Assembly: GCA_900550645.1 (NCBI GenBank)
Contig: URTA01000001.1
Span: 47,435 to 111,434, forward strand
DNA length: 64,000 nucleotides
DNA from: an uncultured Porphyromonadaceae bacterium
GTDB lineage: Bacteria > Bacteroidota > Bacteroidia > Bacteroidales > Muribaculaceae
Direction: 5' to 3'
Shown one piece after another: positions 41,445-49,683 of the stretch. Position 1 is the first letter of the stretch. Every line of letters starts with the position of its first letter. Position numbers and translations under genes: made by a program. A model generated the notes under the pieces. It worked only from the letters and a program-made list of their open reading frames with translations, did no database searches and was not told where the DNA came from.

Positions 41445-42752
41445 TCAGCGTTTCTTGAGGTTCATTTTGGCCAGCTTGATATGGTCGAGTATCGGGCGTG
41501 ATGAGGGGCATGAGTATGAGCAGCAGCCGCACTCGATGCAGTTCATCACTCCGCGTGAGCGTGCATCGTCCCAGCGGCTGTGCACGGCGTGGAGCATGAG
41601 CAGGTACGGCTCGAGTCCCATGGGGCAAGCGTCCACGCACCTGCCGCAGCGTATGCACGGCCCTGCGTCGCGGCGCGAGGACATCTCCTGCGGCAGCACG
41701 AGTATTCCGCTCGTCCCCTTGGTCGAGGGCGCGTCGAGGCAGCTCACTGCGCGACCCATCATCGGGCCTCCGGCGATGACCTTGCCGGTGTCCTCGGGCA
41801 GCCCTCCAGCGGCTTCTATCAGCGCGGAGAGCGGTGTGCCGAAGGGGGCGAGGTAGTTGCCCGGGCGTTGCAGCGACGGCCCTGTGACGGTGACTATGCG
41901 GCAGGTGAGGGGGCGGCGCATGACGACTGCCTGATGTACGGCATACGCAGTAGCCACGTTGTCTACGATGCAGCCTACGTCTACGGGCAGCCCTCCTGCG
42001 GGTACTTCCCTTCCGGTGAGAGCCTGTATGAGCTGCTTTTCGCCGCCCTGCGGATATTTCTTCTTGAGTACGACGACCTCAATGTCAGGGTATGGCGCGG
42101 CCGCGTCGCGCATGGCGGCTATGGCTTGCGGCTTGTTCTCCTCGATGCCGATTATGGCGCGGCTGACGCTTACGCTGCGCATGATGAGGCGTGTGCCGGA
42201 GATGATTTCAGCCGCGCCGGTGCGCATCAGGCGGTCGTCGCATGTCAGGTACGGCTCGCACTCTGCGCCGTTGATTATTATGGTGTCAGGCACTTTCCCT
42301 TCAGGCGGCGACAGCTTTACGCGGGTGGGGAATGTCGCTCCGCCGAGGCCGACGATGCCGCTGTCGCCTACGGCTTTGACTATCTCTGCCGGTGTGAGGG
42401 CTTCCGCCTCCTCTGCCGTGAGCGGCGCGGGGTCGGTGTCCTGCGCCTCGGTGTCGGGGGTGATGATTATCGCGTCTTGCCACTGCCCCTGGGGCGTGTG
42501 GACGTGGTCCAGTTTCTTGACCGTGCCGGTGACGGGGGAGTGTACGGGTGCGCCTACGAACCCACCTGCCTCTGCTATCATCTGTCCGCGCTGCACCGTG
42601 TCGCCGGCCTTGACCAGCGGCTTGGAGGGTGCGCCGATGGCCTGTGAGAGCGGCAGCGCGAGTTCGGCGGGCATCTGTATTGCTATGACGGCGGCCTCTG
42701 ATGTCAGCTTGCTGCCGTCGGGGTGTATGCCTCCTTTTCTGAAAGTCTTCAT
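41445..42752 (-). CDS. rnfC: Rnf complex subunit C
   Basis: 435 residues from ATG 42750-42752 (MKTFRKGGIHP); an upstream TTG in the frame is not needed. N-terminal barrel-sandwich, Rossmann-like GLGGATFPTRVKL, SLBB region and two [4Fe-4S] clusters at the C-terminus (CIRCGRCVDACPMGLEP and CIECGCCSYSCPSSRP). It binds NADH and passes electrons to RnfB. Its start follows the rnfB stop by 2 bp. Confidence 0.95.
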   Translation of the reverse strand: MKTFRKGGIHPDGSKLTSEAAVIAIQMPAELALPLSQAIGAPSKPLVKAGDTVQRGQMIAEAGGFVGAPVHSPVTGTVKKLDHVHTPQGQWQDAIIITPDTEAQDTDPAPLTAEEAEALTPAEIVKAVGDSGIVGLGGATFPTRVKLSPPEGKVPDTIIINGAECEPYLTCDDRLMRTGAAEIISGTRLIMRSVSVSRAIIGIEENKPQAIAAMRDAAAPYPDIEVVVLKKKYPQGGEKQLIQALTGREVPAGGLPVDVGCIVDNVATAYAVHQAVVMRRPLTCRIVTVTGPSLQRPGNYLAPFGTPLSALIEAAGGLPEDTGKVIAGGPMMGRAVSCLDAPSTKGTSGILVLPQEMSSRRDAGPCIRCGRCVDACPMGLEPYLLMLHAVHSRWDDARSRGVMNCIECGCCSYSCPSSRPILDHIKLAKMNLKKR

Positions 42753-42754
42753 TG

Positions 42755-43600
42755 TCAACTGTTTTGAGAGGGGATAACTGACGGGTCAACTGTGCCGTGC
42801 GCCGTGATGCACTTGCGCGGGCAAGCCTCTATGCACAGTCCGCAGCCGATGCAGCGTGAAGCGTCGATGTGCGAGAGGAAGCTGTCTATTGTCACAGCTC
42901 CGGAGGGGCATACCCTCTTGCACTTGGTGCAGCCGATGCATGAGCTGTCACATTCTTTCATCGCCACCGGTCCTTTGTCGCGGTTGACGCATGTCACCCA
43001 TACCAGAGCCTTTCCTGGCGAGTATTGCTGCAGCTCGATGATGCCGCGCGGGCAGCTCTTGGTGCAGAGGCCGCAGCCTACGCAGCGGTCGAAGTCCACT
43101 GTGGGCATGCTTGTCGCGGGGTCCATTGTTATTACGCCGTATGGGCATGCCCGGGTGCAGTCGCCGCAGCCGAGGCATCCGTGCGGGCAGTCGCGCTCGC
43201 CGCTGCACGTGGCGGCTTCTATGGCGCATGAGCGCACGCCGTCGTAAGTGACGCGCTTTTCTCGCGAGGAGCATCCCGCGCTGCATCTCACCACTGCCGC
43301 GCGGCGTATGGTTTCGCCGGCTTCGAGGCCGAGCAGCGAGGCTATCCCCTGCATGGTCTTGTCGCCGCCTACGGGGCAGCTCAGTCCGCTAAGCGAGCTT
43401 GCGTTGACGCATGCCGTGGCGAAGGCGTGGCATCCGCTCTGTCCGCAGCTGCCGCAGTTTGCCCCGGGCAGCAACGCCTCGACCTCTCCGATGCGCGGGT
43501 CTTCGTAGACGTAGAATTTCCTGGCTACGAACCACAGCACCACCGCTGCGATGATGCCGGTGACGCCAAGCACCGCTACTGTTATCCAAATGGTGTCCAT
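42755..43600 (-). CDS. rnfB: Rnf complex subunit B, ferredoxin-type
   Basis: 281 residues from ATG 43598-43600. One N-terminal transmembrane helix. A CxxC cluster (LPGANCGSCGQSGCHAFA) is followed by four or more Cys groups of 4Fe-4S type (CLGCGDCTRACPYG, CVGCGLCTKSCPRG, CIGCTKCKRVCPSG, CIGCGLCIEACPRK). It accepts electrons from ferredoxin. It starts 1 bp after rseC. Confidence 0.95.
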   Translation of the reverse strand: MDTIWITVAVLGVTGIIAAVVLWFVARKFYVYEDPRIGEVEALLPGANCGSCGQSGCHAFATACVNASSLSGLSCPVGGDKTMQGIASLLGLEAGETIRRAAVVRCSAGCSSREKRVTYDGVRSCAIEAATCSGERDCPHGCLGCGDCTRACPYGVITMDPATSMPTVDFDRCVGCGLCTKSCPRGIIELQQYSPGKALVWVTCVNRDKGPVAMKECDSSCIGCTKCKRVCPSGAVTIDSFLSHIDASRCIGCGLCIEACPRKCITAHGTVDPSVIPSQNS

Positions 43601-43601
43601 A

Positions 43602-44057
43602 TTAAGTGTGTTCAGGTGTTTTGTCGGCTGGCAAGACTTCAAAGTCAAACTGGTGTGCTATGCGGCCACGCATCAGGTACAGCAGCGCGAAGAACGCCAC
43701 TGTCATGCAGATGCCGTATGTCGCTGCTTGCGACTCGCTGCCTGTGAGCAGGTATGTCAGCACCATGGTGGCGATGAGGGCGATGCAGGGGAACACCGTT
43801 GCGAACATTATCGCCTTGCGGTGCATGCGCTCCGTGCCTCGCAGCACCACGCGCTGCCCCTTGACGTATCGCGACGTGTCCTTGACGCGCACTGTGGCGG
43901 TGCGGTCGCCCTTGCCGGAGGCGCGGCACAGCCGTGCGGCGGGGCATGAGCCGCACTCGTCCTCGCCGGTGATGCGCACTGTGAGCGTGCCGGCGTGGCT
44001 GTCAACGGATTCTACCACTCCGTCGTCGTCGATGTATTCCACATAGTCCGTTGCCAT
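43602..44057 (-). CDS. rseC: SoxR-reducing/RseC-like protein
   Basis: 151 residues. Cys-rich start (CGSCPAARLCRAS), then RYVKGQRVVLRG, and two transmembrane helices (about residues 84-105 and 110-130). This layout is RseC. It is first gene of the rnf operon, and fits known rnf clusters of Bacteroidota. Confidence 0.88.
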   Translation of the reverse strand: MATDYVEYIDDDGVVESVDSHAGTLTVRITGEDECGSCPAARLCRASGKGDRTATVRVKDTSRYVKGQRVVLRGTERMHRKAIMFATVFPCIALIATMVLTYLLTGSESQAATYGICMTVAFFALLYLMRGRIAHQFDFEVLPADKTPEHT

Positions 44058-44172
44058 GTCGTTGTGTTATAGTTATTTGAGCCAGGCGGCATTTGGCCGC
44101 CCTTTGGGATTGCAAATGTATAAAATTATTGCGACACTTCCGCCGTTTGCGGCAGGTTATTTTTGTCAGTTG

Positions 44173-44781
44173 TCAAATGTCGAAGAGTATTGTCACCGAC
44201 ACCTCCACGCCGTCCCTGCGCAGCGAGATGTCCTGTCCCGGGGGTGCGGAGCTGGCTATGTCGCGCAGCCCGAAGCGGTAGCCGGCAGAGACCTGTATGA
44301 AGTTGAGCAGGTCGAAGCCCGCGCCTATGTCCCAGCCGGGCTGCACGCGGCACGTGGGGCAAGGCGTGCCGGCTGTGTCGCCGTCGAGGCGCACCATGAG
44401 CGACGGCCCGGTGTATAAGAAGGGGGCTGCAAGGTCGTATGTCGACCGCAGCCAGTGCTTGTATTTGGCGTGCAGGGGTATGTGCAGCATGTCGTCGCCG
44501 GCTTTCCAGCTGCCCGAGGCGTTGCCAACGGTGAGCGGTGAGCGGGTGTAGAGCAGCGAAGCGTCGAGGGCGAAGCCGCTGCCGCCGAACTGGTATTCGC
44601 ACGTCAGTCCGCCGCTGAAGCCGCTGCCGCGCTTTGCGTCCCAGCCCGGGGCGTCAGACAGCCGAGCCGTGCTTATCTCGCCGCCGAGGCGTATGCCGTA
44701 ACGGAACTGCGCAGCCGCTTGCGGTACAGCCGCAGCCGTGACGGCCAGCAGGGCAGCCGCTGTGCGTGTGAGGGCGTTCAT
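44173..44781 (-). CDS. Outer membrane beta-barrel protein
   Basis: 202 residues. Signal peptide ending AAAQ. Alternating strands with aromatic ends (YGIRLGGEISTARLSD, FALDASLLYTR) and a C-terminal strand ending SVTILFDI are typical of 8-stranded beta-barrels of the PorT-like/OMP_b-brl_2 group. Role unknown. Its ATG overlaps the stop of the HD gene at 44781. Confidence 0.75.
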   Translation of the reverse strand: MNALTRTAAALLAVTAAAVPQAAAQFRYGIRLGGEISTARLSDAPGWDAKRGSGFSGGLTCEYQFGGSGFALDASLLYTRSPLTVGNASGSWKAGDDMLHIPLHAKYKHWLRSTYDLAAPFLYTGPSLMVRLDGDTAGTPCPTCRVQPGWDIGAGFDLLNFIQVSAGYRFGLRDIASSAPPGQDISLRRDGVEVSVTILFDI

Positions 44782-45392
44782 CAGCTTCCCAGGTATTTGC
44801 GTTCCGTGAACTTGGCGGCTGCCGTGTCAGCCATTTGTATCAGGGTGACGAGGGGGAACAGCTCCTCGGCCTTGCGGTAGTTGCCCGTCTCCTCGCTGCT
44901 GCAGCGGTCTACGGACCATGCCCCCATGTGCCAGCGTATGGCGCAGACCTCGCTGTCCTCCAGCCCCAGCCCCATCTGGAAGAGCATTACCACCGACTTC
45001 TCGCCGTGGCCTATGGGGAGGGCTGAATAGTCGGTGCCGAACTCCGCCTTGCCGAAGTCCACCTGCGCCCCGCGCTTGCGGAAGTACTGGTTGGCCTTGC
45101 ACACGTCGTGCAGCAGGGCGGCTATGGTGATGCTCTCGTCAGAGATTTTCTCGAATATGTCCGGGCGTTCCTTGATGAATGTCTGCTTGAGCATCATCGC
45201 CGCCTCGTAGACGTTGAGCGAGTGTAGCATAAGCCCGCCCTCGAAGCAGAGGTGGTTTTTCATCGATGCCGGCGCTTCGAAGAAGCCCGACTTCTCGAGC
45301 TGCGCTATGAAATAGTCCATGTCGTCGATGCCTGTGCCGCGCAGCAGCTCCAGGAACCGCGCCTTGTGTCTCTTGAGTTCTTCCTTGTCCAT
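44781..45392 (-). CDS. HD-domain phosphohydrolase-like protein
   Basis: 203 residues from ATG 45390-45392. HD motif: GGLMLHSLNVYEAA, then LLHDVCKANQYFRK (His-Asp) and later PIGHGEKSVVMLF, with AIRWHMGAW. This is the pattern of a metal-dependent HD hydrolase. The substrate is unknown. It overlaps the beta-barrel gene start by 1 bp. Confidence 0.82.
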   Translation of the reverse strand: MDKEELKRHKARFLELLRGTGIDDMDYFIAQLEKSGFFEAPASMKNHLCFEGGLMLHSLNVYEAAMMLKQTFIKERPDIFEKISDESITIAALLHDVCKANQYFRKRGAQVDFGKAEFGTDYSALPIGHGEKSVVMLFQMGLGLEDSEVCAIRWHMGAWSVDRCSSEETGNYRKAEELFPLVTLIQMADTAAAKFTERKYLGS

Positions 45393-45504
45393 GCAGTTGG
45401 GATTTACAGGATGCAAAATTAGTCAAACCGCTCCGTATATGCAAGTGTTTCAGCCTCTCGCAATTGTCGCTTGTTGCCGTGTTGTGTAATTGGCGGCGGT
45501 TTAT

Positions 45505-45512
45505 TACCTTTG
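45505..45512 (+). promoter_or_regulatory. -7 box (TACCTTTG) for the acyltransferase-SGNH pair
   Basis: TACCTTTG matches TAnnTTTG and lies only 4 bp before ATG 45517, implying a nearly leaderless transcript. Confidence 0.55.
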
Positions 45513-45516
45513 CACC

Positions 45517-46533
45517 ATGATGAATGATGCTTCACAGACTACGGCAGCCGCCGCGCCGAGGGGGCGGCTGTGGGAGATAGATTTCGCGCGTGCTGTGGCG
45601 ATAGTGCTTGTCGTCATAGGCCATTGGGACATCGGCGGCGGCGAGCCGCGCTGGTGGACTGCGGCGGTTGATGCTATTTACACGTTTCACATGCCGCTGT
45701 TCCTGGCCATGAGCGGCTACCTGTACATGTACGGCTACAAGCCCGGGCGCAAGTACTTCCCATTTCTGAAAGGCAAGGCGATGCGGCTGCTTGTGCCGTA
45801 TTTCACCGTGTCCGTAATAGTGGTGACAATCAAATGTTTGATGCAGAGTGTGGTGATAGTGCAGCATCCGGTGACGGCGGCGACGTATGTCGAGATACTG
45901 TACCGTCCTGCTGCCGGGCGTTTCCTGTGGTTCGTGTGGGCGTTGTGGTGGATGTTCGTGATAATGCCGGCGTTCCGCAGCCGCACTTCACGCCTTGTGC
46001 TGTTTGTGGCGGCCGCCGTGCTGGCATACGTGCCGAGGCCTGAACTCGGCGTGTTCTGTATCGACGAGGCGGCAGACATGGTGGTCTGGTTCATTGCCGG
46101 GACGCTGCTGTATGACTGGCGCGAGTACCTCCCGATGCGCTCCCGGAGCATGGCTTTAGGGGCGTTTGTGCTGCTGGCGGCGTTGCTTGCGGCATACGTC
46201 TGCGGCTGGCAGCCGGCGGAGTACGTGATACCATACGTTGCTGTTTATGCATTGCCGGCCATGGCGTACCAGTGGTCGGCACACAGCGGCGGCAGGACAC
46301 GCGGCGTGATGCTGTCGCTCTCGGCGGCATCGTTTATGGTCTACCTGCTGCACACCACCTTCGAGGGCTTTGTCAAGTCGCTGTATCTGCGCTATGCACC
46401 TGCCGGCGACGAGTGGCTGTTCGCGCTTGCGGCAATAGCAGGCGTGGTGGCAGGGACTGTCGTGCCATGGTGGCTGTACGCTAAGGTGTTTACACGCTTC
46501 CGCATCACGCGCATAATGTTCGGACTGAAATGA
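45517..46533 (+). CDS. Acyltransferase 3 family membrane protein
   Basis: 338 residues from ATG 45517 (45520 is an alternative). About ten transmembrane helices. N-terminal IDFARAVAIVLVVIGHW carries the catalytic His, and HMPLFLAMSGYLY follows, both characteristic of the Acyl_transf_3 family. It O-acylates (often acetylates) sugars of surface polysaccharides. The stop overlaps the next gene's start by 4 bp (ATGA), so it is coupled with an SGNH hydrolase. Confidence 0.9.
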   Translation: MMNDASQTTAAAAPRGRLWEIDFARAVAIVLVVIGHWDIGGGEPRWWTAAVDAIYTFHMPLFLAMSGYLYMYGYKPGRKYFPFLKGKAMRLLVPYFTVSVIVVTIKCLMQSVVIVQHPVTAATYVEILYRPAAGRFLWFVWALWWMFVIMPAFRSRTSRLVLFVAAAVLAYVPRPELGVFCIDEAADMVVWFIAGTLLYDWREYLPMRSRSMALGAFVLLAALLAAYVCGWQPAEYVIPYVAVYALPAMAYQWSAHSGGRTRGVMLSLSAASFMVYLLHTTFEGFVKSLYLRYAPAGDEWLFALAAIAGVVAGTVVPWWLYAKVFTRFRITRIMFGLK

Positions 46534-47135
46534 ATGGATTGATAGTCAAGGTGATATTGGCGTTGGCTGTGTTGGCAGGGCTGTGTGGCTGTGAGAAGGA
46601 ATATGAGGGCGACCTGTGGTTTGCCGGCGATTCGATATGCCACGGCTGGAACGTCAAGTCGTATTTCCCCGACTGGCGGACGCACAACTACGGTGTCAAC
46701 GGGGCGCGTATAGACCGCATCGAGGAGCTTGCCGGGCGTTTCGCCGGCGAGAGCGTGGTGGTGATAATCGGCACAAACGACCTGATGTGGATAGAGGACC
46801 GCGACAAGTATGCTGACCGCTACGCCAAGGCTCTGCAAGGCCTCGCGGCGCGGCGCATCTATCTGATTTCCATACTTCCGCGCAATCCCAACGACGTCCA
46901 TCCGCAGCCGTATGACGAGGACATACGCGACATCAACAGCCGCATACGCTCGCGTGTAGAGGCCATGGAGGAGGTAGTGTATGTCAACGCCTATCCGGCT
47001 TTCGAGAAGGAGGGGGGCATAAACGCTGTCTATACCAAGGACGGACTGCACCTCAACGCCACGGGCTACCAGCTGCTGTCGTTCCTGCTCTCGCAGTACC
47101 TGCTGCGCGACACGCCCGATGCGGCGGCGGAGTGA
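46530..47135 (+). CDS. SGNH/GDSL hydrolase lipoprotein
   Basis: 201 residues. Lipoprotein signal with Cys at residue 21 (LAGLCGC). SGNH catalytic blocks: GDS (Ser 35), Gly in NYGVNGARI, IIGTND (Asn) and DGLHLN (Asp-His). Probably an esterase or acetyl-transferring enzyme on the outer membrane or periplasm. It is coupled to the acyltransferase, a typical pairing for polysaccharide acetylation and deacetylation. It ends 10 bp before the convergent surface protein gene. Confidence 0.9.
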   Translation: MNGLIVKVILALAVLAGLCGCEKEYEGDLWFAGDSICHGWNVKSYFPDWRTHNYGVNGARIDRIEELAGRFAGESVVVIIGTNDLMWIEDRDKYADRYAKALQGLAARRIYLISILPRNPNDVHPQPYDEDIRDINSRIRSRVEAMEEVVYVNAYPAFEKEGGINAVYTKDGLHLNATGYQLLSFLLSQYLLRDTPDAAAE

Positions 47136-47145
47136 CGTTGCCCGG

Positions 47146-48342
47146 TCAGCGGCTGACGGCGAACTTGGCAGCCCCGGAGGCCGTGTGCAGTATGTATGTG
47201 CCGTGGGGCAGTGCCGAGATGTCGATGCCGTTGTCGCCCGGGCAGAGCTGCGTTATGACCGCTGCCGAGCCTGAGGCGGAGTATATGCGTGCCTGTGTGC
47301 TTACTGCAGAGCGCACGCGGAGCGTCCCCCCGGCGGCTGACAGGATGACAGGCCGCGCCGGCAGTGCCGCGATGCCGCCTGCGCCTCCCGTGGGCGTGTA
47401 TTCCGCCTCGGGGTGGAAGTCCTCGCCGCCGCACACTTCGGTGGATGTCTCGCCTATCCAGCCACAGTCCTGGTTGACCGCCGTGTAGACCTTGACGAAA
47501 TGCACGCCGCCCAGGTGCACCGGGTTGCCCTGCGCGTCCACCGCCCATGAGATGTCGAAGCCCTGCTCCTCGTCGTTGGAGATGTTGTCGGCATACCCGT
47601 AGCCGTAGCTGCGCTGTATGAACAGGTCGTTTCCGCCGCTGCCGATGTTGACATAGTTGTCGGGCAGGCACGCGCCCTCGTAGTAGAGCGTCTGCTCGCC
47701 GGCGAGCCATGCGGGCCAGTATTCCTGTGTGTGGAACGTGTTGCGCCTCACGTACCCCTCGGGCTTTGCCGGGTCGTTGGTCGTGTAGCGTATGTACGTG
47801 CGGTCGGAGATGTATTTCTCGTCCGGGTCAGGGTCTGCGTCCGCCGGCCGTTCCGGGTCAGGGCGGAAGTATGTGATGCGGTATGAGTGCTGCGTCGCGG
47901 GGTTGGAGTATTCGCTTCCGGCCAGCTCGTACCACGGGTCGTCGGGCAGCCCGTTGCCGTTGGTGTCCTCGCTGACCATTATTATGCCGGGCTCGGAGCT
48001 TCCGGTGCGTGAGCTGCTGTCTCGCGAGAATGCGTTGCCGTAGATGACGAAGTCGCGCTGCCCGGGGACGTTTGCCACCGGGTGGTCGAAGCCGACTATG
48101 ATGTATCCGCCGTATGCCCCCAGCGTCACTGTTCCGGGAGTCCTGTCGCCGCACAGCAGCTCCTCGGCCTTGGCGAGCATGTCGGCTTCGGTGTCGCCCG
48201 GCTCGTGTTCGGGCAGGTCATTGACGAACTGCCCCGGCGCGGGGCGGTATGAGTATACTCGGTGCAGCCATGGCGAGGCTGCCGTGGCTGTCAACGCTGC
48301 TGCCAGGCAGAGCGATGCGCAGGTTATGTGCAGGTGTTCCAT
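47146..48342 (-). CDS. B12-riboswitch-linked secreted surface protein
   Basis: 398 residues. Signal peptide (to about residue 22), then TLGAYGGYIIVGFDHPVANV, RDFVIYGNAF, SSEPGIIMVSEDTNGNGLPDD and DISWAVDAQGNPVHL. The 'EPGI..VS.D.NGNGLPDD' pattern is that of Bacteroidales cell-surface proteins found in cobalamin-regulated loci. The C-terminal 70 residues (LRVRSAVSTQARIYSASG, then GTYILHTASGAAKFAV) look like a T9SS sorting domain. Upstream on the same strand is a cobalamin riboswitch, so a role in B12 capture is likely but not proven. Confidence 0.8.
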   Translation of the reverse strand: MEHLHITCASLCLAAALTATAASPWLHRVYSYRPAPGQFVNDLPEHEPGDTEADMLAKAEELLCGDRTPGTVTLGAYGGYIIVGFDHPVANVPGQRDFVIYGNAFSRDSSSRTGSSEPGIIMVSEDTNGNGLPDDPWYELAGSEYSNPATQHSYRITYFRPDPERPADADPDPDEKYISDRTYIRYTTNDPAKPEGYVRRNTFHTQEYWPAWLAGEQTLYYEGACLPDNYVNIGSGGNDLFIQRSYGYGYADNISNDEEQGFDISWAVDAQGNPVHLGGVHFVKVYTAVNQDCGWIGETSTEVCGGEDFHPEAEYTPTGGAGGIAALPARPVILSAAGGTLRVRSAVSTQARIYSASGSAAVITQLCPGDNGIDISALPHGTYILHTASGAAKFAVSR

Positions 48343-48366
48343 TTGTGCCGGTCGTGTTGTTTTCGC

Positions 48367-48424
48367 AAAAAAAAGGACAGGGGGACGGAGCTGCTGTCAT
48401 GTTATGCTCCGTCGCCGCTGTTCC
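48367..48424 (-). terminator. Intrinsic terminator or attenuator between riboswitch and gene
   Basis: Stem GACGGAGC/GCTCCGTC extended by GGACAG/CTGTTCC, followed on the minus strand by a T8 run. It lies between the B12 riboswitch and the surface-protein start, so it may be the riboswitch's expression platform. Confidence 0.6.
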
Positions 48425-48669
48425 TCAAAACACAAATCTATTATAGACAAAAACTATTATTTTCCAGCCGTGTGAGGGCATGAAAAAACCGCTCACGGAT
48501 ACCGGTTGCTGCGCCAGCAGTGCGGTCTCGGCTACGTGGGCGGTGACAGGTTTGTGTTATGAGGAATTTCCGTCGTACAGCCCGCCAGCGCCCTCGTCGC
48601 GAGAAGGGCGTGTGCGGGATAAACCTGCGCCTAAGTCCCCGTAGGCAGCCGGGCGGCACGTGTTGGTGT

Positions 48670-48905
48670 CGCGCTGGGTCGGTTTGTCCTTGCCGGTCCG
48701 GTCTTCTGACTCGTCCCCCGTCATGCACGCCTTCCCGGCATGGTGCAGCCAGTGGCGGTATGTGCATTGGGTATCGGGACATCACAGCAGCGGGTCTGTC
48801 GGGGATTCTCACCCCTGTTCCCGGATGAGGGCTTGCTGATGCAGCCGCCTGCGGCTGCTCCCCCACCGATGTCAATCCATCGCTTTCGGCATGGTGTCTT
48901 TTCAT
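48670..48905 (-). promoter_or_regulatory. Cobalamin riboswitch
   Basis: Read on the minus strand, the conserved elements are in order: GGGAACAGGGGTGAGAATCC, then GACAGACCCGCTGCTGTGATG-like core (ACAGACCCGCTGCTGTGATG), CCGCCACTG, CCGGGAAGG and the 3' GAGTCAGAAGACCGG. This is the B12-box architecture of the btuB-type riboswitch. It precedes the surface-protein gene at 48342 by about 330 nt. Confidence 0.9.
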
Positions 48906-49055
48906 CAAGTGGCTTCACGGCTTTCGCCCCGGCGAGGGGGTATGCCGCTGACTCTCTCGTCCAACGCCGCAAAATTAGGAAATAATTTCCGTCCGGGCAA
49001 AAAGTTTTGCGGATTTTTCGTAAATTCGCGTGCAGAACATATTTACATACGCGAT

Positions 49056-49487
49056 ATGGCAAAGATAGACACAGTGAACAAGTACATTGACGAGTACCTG
49101 GCGGGCAAGTCGCCCGAGGCTGCGGAGCGTTTCCGCGCCAAGGATGTCAGCCGGCAGTACCAGTCGATAATGACCTGGCGTTACAACCAGCGCAAGCGAG
49201 CCGCCGCTGCTGCCGCCGCCCCTGCCGGCAGGGAAGAGCCGAAGAGCCCTGCGGAGATGCTGCGCGGCGTGCGCAGCTGCATGGAGCGGCGCACTGACTT
49301 GACGGAGGAGATGCTCGACGAGCTGACGGCGGAGCTGGACGGCTTTGCGGAGTTTGTCCGCCAGACGCGCCGCCGCATGCGTGTCGCCGAGATTGAGATG
49401 CTCGAGACGCGGCGCGAGGAGATAGCCGAGCGGCTCAAGACGCTGCGCCGCCAGGTGGACGAGGTGCAAGCCCCGACGCTTTTCTGA
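49056..49487 (+). CDS. Small coiled-coil protein
   Basis: 143 residues from ATG 49056. It begins MAKIDTVNKYIDEYLAGKSP, followed by RAKDVSRQYQSIMTWRYNQRKR, a basic Ala-rich stretch (AAAAAAAPAG) and long charged helices (ELTAELDGFAEF, RMRVAEIEMLETRREEIAERL). It has no known catalytic motif. It stands alone and looks cytoplasmic, perhaps a nucleoid- or scaffold-type protein; the family is not recognised. Confidence 0.6.
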   Translation: MAKIDTVNKYIDEYLAGKSPEAAERFRAKDVSRQYQSIMTWRYNQRKRAAAAAAAPAGREEPKSPAEMLRGVRSCMERRTDLTEEMLDELTAELDGFAEFVRQTRRRMRVAEIEMLETRREEIAERLKTLRRQVDEVQAPTLF

Positions 49488-49683
49488 CCTCGCCGTCAGG
49501 TCTGCCGCTTTCCCTTATCGGAGAAAATTCCCGGAAGCGGCGTGCCAACCGTATTTACCCTGTTTACCACGGTTGACAGGGTGAACAGAGTAAACACTGT
49601 CTCTCCTTTGGGGATATTGCTCATATTTTCTCTTTTATGAGTCAACCTTTTTCAGGACAAGACAGCAAGGTTAACAGCGGCGG

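Noticed and set aside
49545..49605. Imperfect inverted repeats (TGTTTAC/GTAAACA) between convergent genes
   Set aside because: They may form a terminator, but the pairing is broken and no T-run follows, so no firm call is made.
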